Origin: Lachnospiraceae bacterium
Lineage (GTDB): Bacteria; Bacillota; Clostridia; Lachnospirales; Lachnospiraceae
Reading direction: 5' to 3'
Length of the DNA: 64,000 nt
Assembly (NCBI GenBank): GCA_910574715.1
Contig: CAJTCH010000018.1
Location: forward strand, 21,019-85,018
Both the position numbers and the translations under genes were made by a program. Shown here piece by piece: positions 52,099 to 60,709 of the stretch. The notes beneath the pieces are model-generated. The model had not been told where the DNA came from, did not search any database, and saw only the letters and a program-made list of their open reading frames with translations. Position 1 is the stretch's first letter. Each line of letters begins with the position of its first letter.

Positions 52099-52129
52099 AA
52101 ACGCCTTGTGAAAAGTCATAGGCATATTT

Positions 52130-52193
52130 AACAGTATCAATCACCTGTTTTTGTGAATTCCTACAAATTTCAGTTGATACTGTTATTTTTTTT
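52130..52193 (+). terminator. Intrinsic terminator after the response regulator
   Basis: AACAGTATCAA pairs with TTGATACTGTT (11 bp) around a loop of about 33 bases and is followed by ATTTTTTTT. It ends the kinase-regulator transcript and leaves the PTS-like gene under its own promoter. The long loop contains ACCTG and CAG, which may extend the stem. Confidence 0.75.
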
Positions 52194-52205
52194 AACCATC
52201 TTGAT

Positions 52206-52256
52206 ACTTTCTGAAACTTTTTGAAACCACCGTTTTATATTGATTTTATCAATATA
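52206..52256 (+). promoter_or_regulatory. Tandem repeat and palindrome upstream of the PTS-like gene
   Basis: ACTTTCTGAA and ACTTTTTGAA (52206-52215, 52216-52225) are adjacent 10-base repeats with one mismatch. TATATTGAT-TTT-ATCAATATA (52236-52256) is a perfect 9-bp palindrome just before the gene. The repeats lie on one face of the helix, as expected for a dimeric response regulator; the palindrome may mark a second regulator or a structured leader. The core promoter is not clear, which fits activator dependence. Confidence 0.55.
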
Positions 52257-52281
52257 ACAAGTGAAAAAGAGAGGTATGTCT

Positions 52282-53334
52282 ATGTTAACTATTTTATCTG
52301 GAGTCGGATTATTACTAATCACACTGGCCGGTTTTTCTCTGTTCAGCCTGAAAATGCCCAAAGGACAGCTTGCCATGTCTGGTATGGCTAATGCCGCGAT
52401 CGCTACCTTCCTTGTAGAAGCAGTCCATAAATACATCACCGGGGATCTGATGGGTATGGATTTCTTCCGGACCGTAGGGGAAACCTCGGGCAGTCTCGGC
52501 GGTGTTGCCGCAGCTATGATGGTTCCGATCTGTATGGGCGCTAATCCCGTATTCGCAGTGGTCGCGGGAGTCGCTGCCGGGGGATACGGTATCCTTCCCG
52601 GATTCATCGCCGGATACCTGATCGGCCTGATCGCTCCGATCGTAGAAAAGAAACTGCCGGAAGGACTGAATATCATCCTTGGCGCGCTGATCATCGCTCC
52701 GCTGTCACACCTGATCGTGGTTGCCGTCAATCCTGCCGTCAACATCATCCTGACCCGCATTGGAGATACCATCTCCGCCGCAACCGAGCAGTCCCCCATC
52801 GTTATGGGCTTCCTACTCGGCGGCATCATCAAGATGATCTGCACCTCGCCGCTAAGCTCTATGGCATTGACCGCTATGCTTGGGCTCGACGGACTCGCCA
52901 TGGGAATCGCCGCGATCGCCTGCGTGGGCGGCTCCTTCACCAACGGACTGATCTTCGCCAAATTAAAATTAGGAGACAGAAGCAATGTCCTCGCTGTTAT
53001 GCTTGAACCACTGACACAGGCAGATATCATTACCGCCAACCCAATCCCGATCTATTGCTCCAACTTCTTTGGAGGCGGACTCGCCGGTATCTCTGCGGCA
53101 GTGTTCCACATTGTGAACAATGCTCCCGGAACCGCCTCTCCTATACCGGGACTTCTCGCGCCGTTCGCATTCAATCCGCCGCTTAAGGTGGTGCTTGCGC
53201 TCGCCTTCGCCGTGATTGGCGGCACCGCAGCCGGACTCGCAGGCAGCGTTGTGTTCAAGAGCAGGGTGAAAATACCTGCGCTGTCTGCCGAAGCGGTCCT
53301 GCCTGTGGGTCTTGGAGCGGAAGCGGTAGATTAA
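52282..53334 (+). CDS. PTS EIIC-type membrane protein (PTS_EIIC_2 family)
   Basis: 350 residues from MLTILSGVGLLLITL (52282; GAGAGGT upstream). It has about ten hydrophobic segments and the family pattern NPIPIYCSNFFGGGLAGISA and GGSFTNGLIFAKLKLGD. No EIIA or EIIB domain is attached or nearby, so it may act with a distant phosphotransferase partner or as a non-PTS transporter. It lies directly downstream of a GlnKL-like two-component system, a linkage seen in Firmicutes, so that system probably controls it. Confidence 0.85.
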   Translation: MLTILSGVGLLLITLAGFSLFSLKMPKGQLAMSGMANAAIATFLVEAVHKYITGDLMGMDFFRTVGETSGSLGGVAAAMMVPICMGANPVFAVVAGVAAGGYGILPGFIAGYLIGLIAPIVEKKLPEGLNIILGALIIAPLSHLIVVAVNPAVNIILTRIGDTISAATEQSPIVMGFLLGGIIKMICTSPLSSMALTAMLGLDGLAMGIAAIACVGGSFTNGLIFAKLKLGDRSNVLAVMLEPLTQADIITANPIPIYCSNFFGGGLAGISAAVFHIVNNAPGTASPIPGLLAPFAFNPPLKVVLALAFAVIGGTAAGLAGSVVFKSRVKIPALSAEAVLPVGLGAEAVD

Positions 53335-53345
53335 GATTATCATAC

Positions 53346-53376
53346 GAGCCTGTGCAGATCACGCCTGCACAGGCTC
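53346..53376. terminator. Hairpin after the PTS-like gene
   Basis: The 12-bp perfect stem GAGCCTGTGCAG/CTGCACAGGCTC with a seven-base loop lies between convergent stops. No T run follows, so efficiency is uncertain. Confidence 0.7.
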
Positions 53377-53394
53377 ATATACTGTCAACAATCT

Positions 53395-54515
53395 CTACAC
53401 TACAGCTTCAATAAGCAATTTCTCTCCCAGTTGTATCCTCTGCACCCCTACCTTCTTCTTTTTATTAAAGTTAAAACTCAGCATGTATCCCGTCGTCAGA
53501 TGATACGAATCCAAATAATCCATTAATTGCTCTTCCCCTCGCGTATTATATTCCTGCCCATGCCAGATCTTCAACTCACACACAATCTGCTGTCCGCGGT
53601 AATCAATGACTACATCGGTCCTCCGCATATTCCTGGTCCTGGCTTCCACATAGAAATTCCCCGCACCATTAATAATCAGTTTCAAATACAGCAGGAAAAA
53701 CCGGCGTCCATTCTCCTCCACGAACGTCTCGTCTGCATCATAATATATATCCGTAAATGATTCCACGAACCGCTCCAACACCTGCTCCATGTCGAGCTTC
53801 CCATCCCGGATAAAACGATTGCTGTCCTTGTCCGCGGATGCCGCTTTATACATTGTGCTTTCAAGCAATTCTTCTGAAATAAACATGTTGTACAACTGAC
53901 TGTGTTTCAAATATTCGATTAGAAATCGCAATACTCCCATTTTCTTTCATTTTTTCTATAAATCCAAACATAACCCCAAGATTAATCACATGATTATAAG
54001 CATAATATGGGACACATTCACCTCGGAATAATATGCTGTATAAAGCCTGCTTAAGTTCCGGAAAATCAGCTAACTTCTTCACCATATCGTCAAATAATGT
54101 GTTCGATTCCAACAACAGCATCTTAACAGCTTCTAAGAATCCCTCTCTCGTCCACGCAGATGTCAATCCTAACTCTTTCTCTGCGTCAGGAATATCTTCA
54201 TCCATAATCTTACAAAGCCGCGACACCAAAAACGGATATCCGGAAGTATATTCCCAGATCAAATCCGCCATCTCTGATCTATCCATCCCTGTATTCTGAT
54301 CCGACTCATACTCCATGAGCATTCCGGCGATATCCGATTTGGAAAAACTCATATCCACCGCAAAATCAGCCGCAATGTTCCATGGGCTGTTATACTGATG
54401 CTCTTCCTGGGGTCTGATCTTCAATTTCAGATTCTTAATATCATAAACTCCCGCCAATATTACAGACTGGAACGTCGGTTCCGCCTTTCTCGCCAGGTAT
54501 TTGCGTCTGAGCATT
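53395..54515 (-). pseudogene. Broken AAA-ATPase / PD-(D/E)XK nuclease family protein
   Basis: Two overlapping frames on the minus strand together encode the C-terminal two thirds of the AAA-ATPase-like DUF1703-type family. The upstream frame (54514-53861) begins at MLRRKYLARKAEP and continues with FQSVILAGVYDIKNLKLKIR, so the N-terminal Walker A part is missing. The other frame (from about 53930) contains ENGRRFFLLYLKLIINGAG and the nuclease core RRTDVVIDYRGQQIVCELKI (Asp and Glu-x-Lys). Between them a tandem duplication of CAGT (plus strand ACTG at 53895-53902) breaks the frame at IFETQ, since removing it restores SNRIFETQLYNMF. Truncated and frameshifted, it is inactive. Confidence 0.88.
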
Positions 54516-54749
54516 CCCAGGTAAATACATACCTGCCAGCGTTGAATAAAATGACGCCGTCAACATCCCAAAAGTAACATGACTATGATATCTCCCATTT
54601 CCCACTTCGCATGCAAAATCATCATCCTGATGCAAAGGATTCTCATCACCCGATATTTCCCTGAAGCTGTCTTCCATCTCCAAAGTAATCTTCCTGGTAA
54701 ATGCCGCTTTCGTTCCTTCCGCTAATTCTGAAAATATGAATTCATTCAT
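54515..54749 (-). pseudogene. MaoC-like dehydratase fragment
   Basis: The frame from MNEFIFSELAEGTKAAFTRK (54749) contains the MaoC hotdog sequence FREISGDENPLHQDDDFACE and HVTFGMLTASFYSTLAGMYL. The catalytic Asp and His of the family are present. Right after YLPG the sequence switches to the ATPase fragment in another frame (ORF tail NAQTQIPGEKGG), so the second half is lost. The gene originally followed the transketolase fragment with an overlapping ATGA-type stop-start. Confidence 0.85.
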
Positions 54750-54957
54750 CTGCAAGATACCTCTTTATCTTCTGATAGGTACCGTCTGAATCCAGACCAT
54801 TCGCCTTTCTCACCTGATTATGCGTTCCATATCCGGATGCAAAGACATCCTCGATACCGATACATTTTACTTTCACTCCCAGACCATCTCCCGCCGCAGT
54901 CTCAGCAATCATACTCCCAAGCCCGCCATATACATTATGCTCCTCCACTATAATTCT
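54742..54957 (-). pseudogene. Transketolase C-terminal fragment
   Basis: The frame RIIVEEHNVYGGLGSMIAET continues to YQKIKRYLADE and stop, matching the C-terminal domain of transketolase or a DXS-like two-subunit transketolase (VEEHN-YGGLGSAV pattern, then an NGLDSDGTY tail). A stop codon lies a few codons upstream of RRII, so it is a remnant of about 70 residues with no catalytic part. The final bases overlap the start of the MaoC fragment, which suggests a former operon. Confidence 0.8.
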
Positions 54958-55035
54958 GCGTTCTCTGCAACTTTACGATAAATGCGAATTTTAAATAAAG
55001 ACAAAGCTGCCAGACAATCTGCCAACCCTATTCGC

Positions 55036-55686
55036 TCAATCCCCCGTTACTTTCTCCAACCTGCCGTGATCCATCTCATATGCTTCATCACACAGCAACG
55101 CAATGTCATCTTTATTATGGCTGGCTAAAAGTATCAGTTTCCCCATCCTTTTCTGCTCCATGAAAAATTTTCTCATTTCCGCCACCCCATCCTTGTCAAG
55201 TCCATTCATCGGTTCATCTAAGATCAGAATCGCCTGGTTTTCCATTGTGGCCTGGGCGATTGCCAGCCGTTGGCGCATTCCCAGCGAATAATGGCATACT
55301 TTTTTTCTGGACTGCGGGTCAAGCCCGACCTTCAGCATGATAGAATGAATGGCCGCCGGATTTTTTTTATGGGTGATACGGTATAAATATTCCAGGTTGC
55401 GGTATCCTGACAGGCTGCGGATATAACCAGGTTCCTCAATGATGATCCCTGCGTTTTCAAGCATGTCTGTCTCCTTACCCATTACTCTTCCATTTACTGA
55501 TATTTCCCCTGAATCCACATGAAGAAACCCACAGATACATTTGAATAACACGGTTTTCCCGGAGCCGTTATATCCGATGATCCCATATATCTTTCCGCTT
55601 CTGCAGGTCATGTTTACGTCGTTCAGTACAGGAATCCCCTTAAATGACTTGCTTACATTTTTTACCTCAATCAAAAACTGCTCCAT
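55036..55686 (-). CDS. ABC transporter ATP-binding protein
   Basis: 216 residues: Walker A GYNGSGKTV, signature YSLGMRQRLA, Walker B ILILDEPMNGLD and H-loop LLASHN. The short length and YSLGMRQR signature resemble bacteriocin-immunity and lipoprotein-linked exporters (BcrA/LolD-like, YxdL-type). It is the last gene of a group of a lipoprotein, two permeases and this ATPase, all behind one LytTR-controlled promoter. It probably pairs with the two membrane proteins to form one exporter. Confidence 0.9.
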   Translation of the reverse strand: MEQFLIEVKNVSKSFKGIPVLNDVNMTCRSGKIYGIIGYNGSGKTVLFKCICGFLHVDSGEISVNGRVMGKETDMLENAGIIIEEPGYIRSLSGYRNLEYLYRITHKKNPAAIHSIMLKVGLDPQSRKKVCHYSLGMRQRLAIAQATMENQAILILDEPMNGLDKDGVAEMRKFFMEQKRMGKLILLASHNKDDIALLCDEAYEMDHGRLEKVTGD

Positions 55687-55698
55687 CCAGGCGCCTCC

Positions 55699-56559
55699 CT
55701 ATTCTTCTTTGTACCATTGAAACTCCATTTTTCTTATTTTTATCAATATCAGGACAGCACATACTGCAATTCCAGCCACCAACGCCATCAGCATATAAAA
55801 AACCGGCGGCTGGATAAAACTGTCATGTAATTTCACGCCGATCTGTGTCACCCTCATCCAGTTTACAGGGACGAACATTGCCATCTTCTCCCTTAACAAC
55901 GGATGGATATTCTCAACCAGATAGATCATAAGCGCCATAACAAATGCCGCCGTGACCGCTGCGCTCCTGCCTATATAAATACTGACGGCAAACATAAAAA
56001 GACCCATAAAACCGATTTCCAAAGTACCGATGACAACCGTCAAAGCTATCAGTTCAAACGGCGTAAACATCTGCATGGTTTCATAGGAAAAGGCAAACAG
56101 AAACCGGTATTCTTCCGGGCTGCCCGTCAATGCCAGCGTATGGTACAGTTTTCCCCAATCCAGGGTGAACTCACATGTCCCGCTTAATAAAACCATGCTG
56201 AAAAACACATTTGCAGCCATGATCAAAAACGACTGCGCAAGAATCACACCGATCTGGCCTGCCGCCCATCTACGCCTTCCTGTACGGATTACCTGATACA
56301 TATTTTTATACTGCATAAATGGAACGTCTGAAAAACAGTAAATAATCCCAATCATAAATAACAGTAGAAAGAAAATATTTGACAGGATAAACGGGTATGC
56401 CCATGGCGCTGCCGCATATCCCATATCTTTTGAAAACTCCACCACAGGCCTCATATACAAATGCAGCATGATCCCCTGTAAAACTGCAACCACATAAGTC
56501 CTTGGACTGAATACCCTTTCTGTAAACATCTGCCGTAAAAGCCGGAAATATCCTGCCAT
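55699..56559 (-). CDS. ABC-2-like membrane protein, exporter component
   Basis: 286 residues from MAGYFRLLRQMF (56559); AAGGAGG lies 8 bases upstream, so the nearer ATGs are rejected. About six helices include YVVAVLQGIMLHLYM, ILSNIFFLLLFMIGIIYCF and the final FYMLMALVAGIAVCAVLILI. It starts inside the ATGA overlap with the preceding permease. The pattern of two unequal permeases with one ATPase is seen in lantibiotic-immunity exporters (LanFEG). Substrate unknown. Confidence 0.75.
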   Translation of the reverse strand: MAGYFRLLRQMFTERVFSPRTYVVAVLQGIMLHLYMRPVVEFSKDMGYAAAPWAYPFILSNIFFLLLFMIGIIYCFSDVPFMQYKNMYQVIRTGRRRWAAGQIGVILAQSFLIMAANVFFSMVLLSGTCEFTLDWGKLYHTLALTGSPEEYRFLFAFSYETMQMFTPFELIALTVVIGTLEIGFMGLFMFAVSIYIGRSAAVTAAFVMALMIYLVENIHPLLREKMAMFVPVNWMRVTQIGVKLHDSFIQPPVFYMLMALVAGIAVCAVLILIKIRKMEFQWYKEE

Positions 56560-56561
56560 GC

Positions 56562-57341
56562 TCATATCCTCCTTTTTGACTGCAGCACGCCTGCAAAACC
56601 AAGGAGCAGCCATGCCGCCGCCCCAAGCAAAAATGCCCATGCAAGCATTTTCAAATCACTGTCCCAGATATTATGCCTTGCATCAAAGACCACGAGCGGG
56701 TCAAATGCTGATATCTTACGGAAGCTGTCCGCGCCAAATTCAATCAATATCTGGTAAAGCAAAACCGGTACGGAAAATACCAGCAGCTTATTCGGCCAGA
56801 AAAGCGACAAAAACGCCGCCGCCATTGACAGGATTCCAGCAAAAATCCCCCACTGCATCCCATAGAGCAAAAACCACAGCAGATACTGCCCCTGCCCTAA
56901 AAAAGAACGGTATCCCCCATACATCAATATGTATTCCATCATCCCCTCATCTGCCCACGGCAACCCCAGGGAACACAGCATGGAAAAACAGATGATGCCG
57001 ATTCCCATTGCCAGCATGGAAGAAAGGAAGATCACCAGCATTTTTGAAAAAACATATTTTCCATAGCTTCCGCGGATGACCAGGTACTTTGCGTAGTTAT
57101 ATTCCAGATCATCCGTAAACGATGCCGCATATGGCATTGCCGCCAGGGAAAAAGCCGCCAGAAATCCCGCATCATAGGAGGACAGCAGCACAGATGACAA
57201 AACGGAGCCGCCCATGTTTCCCATCCCGTCATTTGCCGATAAGAATAAAATCATGACGATTCCCATAACAGAAAAGTAAAACCCCTTATTATGGAACAGG
57301 CGGCTGATTTCTGTCCGAAAATATCCTTCCCGCTTCTTCAC
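56562..57341 (-). CDS. ABC-2-like membrane protein, second exporter component
   Basis: 259 residues with about six helices (FYFSVMGIVMILFLS at the start, LAWAFLLGAAAWLLLGFAGV at the end) and a basic C-terminus (LQSKRRI). It is shorter than and divergent from the next permease. The first base overlaps the lipoprotein stop, so translation is coupled. It is likely one half of the exporter; function by context only. Confidence 0.75.
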   Translation of the reverse strand: MKKREGYFRTEISRLFHNKGFYFSVMGIVMILFLSANDGMGNMGGSVLSSVLLSSYDAGFLAAFSLAAMPYAASFTDDLEYNYAKYLVIRGSYGKYVFSKMLVIFLSSMLAMGIGIICFSMLCSLGLPWADEGMMEYILMYGGYRSFLGQGQYLLWFLLYGMQWGIFAGILSMAAAFLSLFWPNKLLVFSVPVLLYQILIEFGADSFRKISAFDPLVVFDARHNIWDSDLKMLAWAFLLGAAAWLLLGFAGVLQSKRRI

Positions 57342-58474
57342 TAAAAGAGCACCTCCGTACCGTCTGCTGCATCGACGAACATGTACTGCGTATATTCATA
57401 TTCTTTTCCGGTATCGCTGTCTGTCCCTGATTCCGTGACTTCAAACAGCCATGCAATCTTTACGTCATAAGTGCCGTCCGCCAGCTTTACCGGCATTTTG
57501 TACAGTTTGGCCCGTTTCACCGTATAGGAAGCCCCTATGACATCCCCATACTTTTTCGATACGGTTTCAGCGACTGTGCCAAAATCCAATAAGCTTACGG
57601 CGTCTCCCGGTTCGGAAAAGGAATACAGCCGTGAAACTTCCACCCTTTCTATCCCGCCTGCAGAATACAGCACCTGAACCGGCCGGTTGCTTTCGCTGTC
57701 TTCCGGAAACTCCTGGCTCCCAAAATAGACAGGGAGTCCTTCATGCTGCTGGACTGCCGCAAAGAAATAACAGTCATTTTCCGCTCCCCAAGAAAGGCCA
57801 TCTGGGCTAATCTCGTTGCCTGACTTATCAAGCGCTCTGTATTCCTTTGCCATGGTCTCATGATCCAATGCATAATAATCATAAGCGGCCTCCTCCAACT
57901 GGTATCCCGCCCCATTGATGTCTTTGAGGGCAGCGTCAAATATCGTCCGGGGATCGCCTATTTCCATGACGGCATCTTTGGAATACTTGTCCGCATTGTA
58001 ATCATGATCCAGACGGAAAGCCCCGTAGATTTTCTCAAATACAGGGGTGCTGTAAACCAAGACCGTACTCGCACTCAGAAAAGCTCCATCCTCATAATGG
58101 CCGGTATAGCTGGGGTATTCCCTCCCATCCTCACCTGATCCGATTTCGTTCCGCTCCTCCGTGACAGTCTTTCCTTCAGCAAACACTGCTTTTGCTTTTT
58201 CGACATCCGGTCGTTGGAGCGTTGCCGTCACCTGATGGAGATTCCCAAGTTCTGCCTCTTCCGATACCTGAATCACCGTATCGAAAACAACTCCATTTAT
58301 GGTCTCCTGAAATGTTTCCGGAAAATCCTGTTTACCGGCAGTGCTCCCCGTATCCCCTGATTCCGTTTCATTTCCGGCATTCCCGGCATCAGCCTTCGGC
58401 TGCCCCTTTGCACATCCGCTGCACCCTATACACACCAAGAGCATAACAGCAATCATGTTTTTCCTTACTTTCAT
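57341..58474 (-). CDS. Lipoprotein of an ABC exporter operon
   Basis: 377 residues from MKVRKNMIAVMLLV (58474; AAGGAG upstream). The signal peptide ends in a lipobox-like CIGCSGCAKGQ with several cysteines, followed by a Glu/Gly/Thr linker and two similar beta-rich halves, with no catalytic motif seen. It is the first gene behind the LytTR-repeat promoter, followed by two permeases and an ATPase. Such large lipoproteins can bind a peptide or act as immunity factors. The family is not recognised. Confidence 0.8.
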   Translation of the reverse strand: MKVRKNMIAVMLLVCIGCSGCAKGQPKADAGNAGNETESGDTGSTAGKQDFPETFQETINGVVFDTVIQVSEEAELGNLHQVTATLQRPDVEKAKAVFAEGKTVTEERNEIGSGEDGREYPSYTGHYEDGAFLSASTVLVYSTPVFEKIYGAFRLDHDYNADKYSKDAVMEIGDPRTIFDAALKDINGAGYQLEEAAYDYYALDHETMAKEYRALDKSGNEISPDGLSWGAENDCYFFAAVQQHEGLPVYFGSQEFPEDSESNRPVQVLYSAGGIERVEVSRLYSFSEPGDAVSLLDFGTVAETVSKKYGDVIGASYTVKRAKLYKMPVKLADGTYDVKIAWLFEVTESGTDSDTGKEYEYTQYMFVDAADGTEVLF

Positions 58475-58559
58475 AATACTCAAATCTCCTTTTTTATTTT
58501 ATTCCCGCGAACAATGCGTCAAGTGCTGTGCTTGCACGGGCATTTGACTTTGCAGGAAG

Positions 58560-58626
58560 ATTATATAATAATGCGGCGCAGATTTGTCTGTTTTGTCCGT
58601 GAACCTTTCATTTTATGTCCGCGAAC
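58560..58626 (-). promoter_or_regulatory. LytTR-type operator and promoter of the lipoprotein-ABC operon
   Basis: On the minus strand GTTCGCGGACA (58626-58616) and GTTCACGGACA (58604-58594) are direct repeats spaced 22 bases start to start, the spacing used by LytTR regulators. Five bases later comes GACAAA (58588-58583), 17 bases, then TATAAT (58565-58560). The poor -35 next to an activator site is a class II arrangement. A third partial copy GTTCGCGG lies at 58505-58512 near the ribosome site. Confidence 0.75.
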
Positions 58627-58653
58627 AAAAAAGCCGCCCACCGGGAGCGACTT
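58627..58653 (-). terminator. Terminator of the LytTR two-component system operon
   Basis: AAGTCGC/GCGGCTT (7 bp with a G-T pair) plus an inner CCC/GGG stem is followed by TTTTTT on the minus strand, about 20 bases after the kinase stop and directly beside the LytTR repeats. Confidence 0.7.
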
Positions 58654-58673
58654 CTTCCAATCCATACATTACA

Positions 58674-59969
58674 TCAGAAGAACAGCATAATTGTTATTCT
58701 TAATTCTGCTCCGCTGAACTGATACTGCATTGTTCCATTATACTTTTCCACGATGTTTTTTACGCTCTGCATCCCCCATCCATGCCTTGTCCGGTCAGCC
58801 TTATCTGTCATCCATCTGCCAGTTTGGGGGTCAATTTGGGGCTCCTTAGATGCCGTATTGGAAACCTGAATCAAAATAAACTGATGCACACACTGTATCT
58901 TCAGACTGATTCTGGCATTGTCCGTATCCCTGCTGCCCTCTATCGCATTGTCCAGCAGATTCCCTAAAGCCGTGCATACGTCACTGGGCTGTATGCCTGT
59001 ATTTACCGGGAACCTTGCATCAATATCCGTTTTAATTCCGAGCATCTCCGCTTTTTGCTTTTTGCAGCTGATGATGACATCGATAATATCATTTCCCGTA
59101 AATCTTTTTTTCACCATTTCTTTCATGGGCTCGCCGATCCGGCTGATATACTCTTTTGCCTCGTCCAAACGTTCACAGACAAGCAGCTGGTACAGGATAT
59201 CTAAATGGTTGTTCAGGTCATGATACAGCCTTGCATTGCTCTCATACAGATTACTTACCGCCTGATAGTTTTCCTGCAATAATTCGTTCTGTATCTTCGC
59301 TATCCTGCCCTGGTTTTTTTCGTTCTGGCTTTCCAGGCACTTGCAGCCCACATATACTCCCAGCGCGCACAGGAGCACCAGCAGCCCGAATATGCTGGAT
59401 ATCTCCACAGAAAAGCTGCTCTGCGCCGGTTCCCTGAAATATAAAAAGAGCAGAAACGCAATCAGCGACAGCAGCAATACCCTTTTTTCATACACACTCC
59501 GGACAAGGGGAATGATCAGTTTCCTCAGAAAAAACACAAAAACAATCATAACAGACTTTGCCCAGACCAGCAGTCCTATTCTCTGTAAGGAGAACGTCAT
59601 AATCGTATCGCCGTTTATATGGAACTGGTTTCCCATGGACAGGTACAGATTCGACGCCAGCATATCCGTGAAGCAAAAACACACGGTATAAAGCAGGGTA
59701 AGCGACAAAATCTTTATGTAGCTGACACGGTAAAGCGCCATTGCCGACACACTGCCCAAAAGCATCCATAACAAGAGCGTAAATGTGGAATAAAGGACGA
59801 TATTGTTCACCCCCAGTATCACGGCAGCAAGGACGGCTGTTAAGATGCAGTCCCAGTATGTCCTTACATCCTTACGTTCTTCCCTGAAAGTTTTTCCAGC
59901 CAGCCAGTAAAAAAGCCCGCCTTCCGTCAGACAGGCGATCCATTCAACGAACTCAGCTAAAAATCTCAT
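58674..59969 (-). CDS. AgrC-like sensor histidine kinase (GHKL)
   Basis: 431 residues. The N-terminal half has six to seven membrane helices (about 5-215), as in AgrC/ComD peptide receptors and BlpH-like kinases. The acceptor His is in YHDLNNHLDIL. The ATPase domain carries GNLLDNAIEGS (N-box) and a C-terminal HGWGMQSVKNIVEKYNG glycine box. It probably senses a peptide, or membrane stress. It overlaps the response regulator stop by 4 bases; the two form one operon. Confidence 0.92.
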   Translation of the reverse strand: MRFLAEFVEWIACLTEGGLFYWLAGKTFREERKDVRTYWDCILTAVLAAVILGVNNIVLYSTFTLLLWMLLGSVSAMALYRVSYIKILSLTLLYTVCFCFTDMLASNLYLSMGNQFHINGDTIMTFSLQRIGLLVWAKSVMIVFVFFLRKLIIPLVRSVYEKRVLLLSLIAFLLFLYFREPAQSSFSVEISSIFGLLVLLCALGVYVGCKCLESQNEKNQGRIAKIQNELLQENYQAVSNLYESNARLYHDLNNHLDILYQLLVCERLDEAKEYISRIGEPMKEMVKKRFTGNDIIDVIISCKKQKAEMLGIKTDIDARFPVNTGIQPSDVCTALGNLLDNAIEGSRDTDNARISLKIQCVHQFILIQVSNTASKEPQIDPQTGRWMTDKADRTRHGWGMQSVKNIVEKYNGTMQYQFSGAELRITIMLFF

Positions 59970-60685
59970 ATGCGCTCACTCCAATAGGCCGCCATCCGTT
60001 CTTTCATCTCTTCCAGCCTTGGGCGGCTGGCATGGATGCGCACTCCGTTGCTCAGCAGAACCTCTTTTTTCTGAATGCTTTTAATCTGCGCAATATTCAC
60101 GATGCTGCCCCGTTCTACGAAAACAAAATCCTCTGAATGAAGCTCCTTATACACATCAGCAAGGCTCTTCCTCACGCTTTTTACGCTGCTGTCCGTACAG
60201 ATGATCATAGCGTTTTTGCCGTCCTTCTGAATATACACAATCTGCTTTAACGGAATCTTCTCAATCCTTGCCGCAGTCTGTATCAGATAACTCTGGTCTG
60301 ACTGGGACCGTATCCTCTTTATGGCAATCCCCAAAGCTTCCGGCAGCTTTTCATCCAGACTGCTTTTGGGAATGTACCGGAACACTTCCAGTTCATATGC
60401 ATCGACTGCATATTTTAAGTACGCAGTCACAAAAATCAGAATGGCGTCCGGCAGACAGCCCCTTATTTCTTTCGCCAGCCCCATTCCGTCTGTACCGGGC
60501 ATCTCAATATCACTCAATATGATGTCAAAATACTTTCCCTCCTGAAGATCATATTTCAGCAGGTCGCTGCGCCCATATGCTTCCAGCTCTGCTAAAATAT
60601 GATTATTTTTCAAATACATCCGCACCTTATCCTCTATGACTGCAAGCTGGGAAGTTTCATCTTCGCATATCGCGATATAAATCAT
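59966..60685 (-). CDS. LytTR response regulator (AgrA-like)
   Basis: 239 residues. The receiver domain has acceptor Asp in LSDIEMPGTDGMGLAKEI and the Lys in YIPKSSLDEK. The LytTR DNA-binding domain (about 132-235, PLKQIVYIQKDGKNAMIIC and VERGSIVNIAQIKSIQKKEV) reads direct repeats. Its targets should be the repeats at 58594-58626. AAGG lies just before ATG. It is transcribed with the kinase. Confidence 0.95.
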   Translation of the reverse strand: MIYIAICEDETSQLAVIEDKVRMYLKNNHILAELEAYGRSDLLKYDLQEGKYFDIILSDIEMPGTDGMGLAKEIRGCLPDAILIFVTAYLKYAVDAYELEVFRYIPKSSLDEKLPEALGIAIKRIRSQSDQSYLIQTAARIEKIPLKQIVYIQKDGKNAMIICTDSSVKSVRKSLADVYKELHSEDFVFVERGSIVNIAQIKSIQKKEVLLSNGVRIHASRPRLEEMKERMAAYWSERI

Positions 60686-60709
60686 CCTTATCCATCTCCA
60701 ACCAATTTT

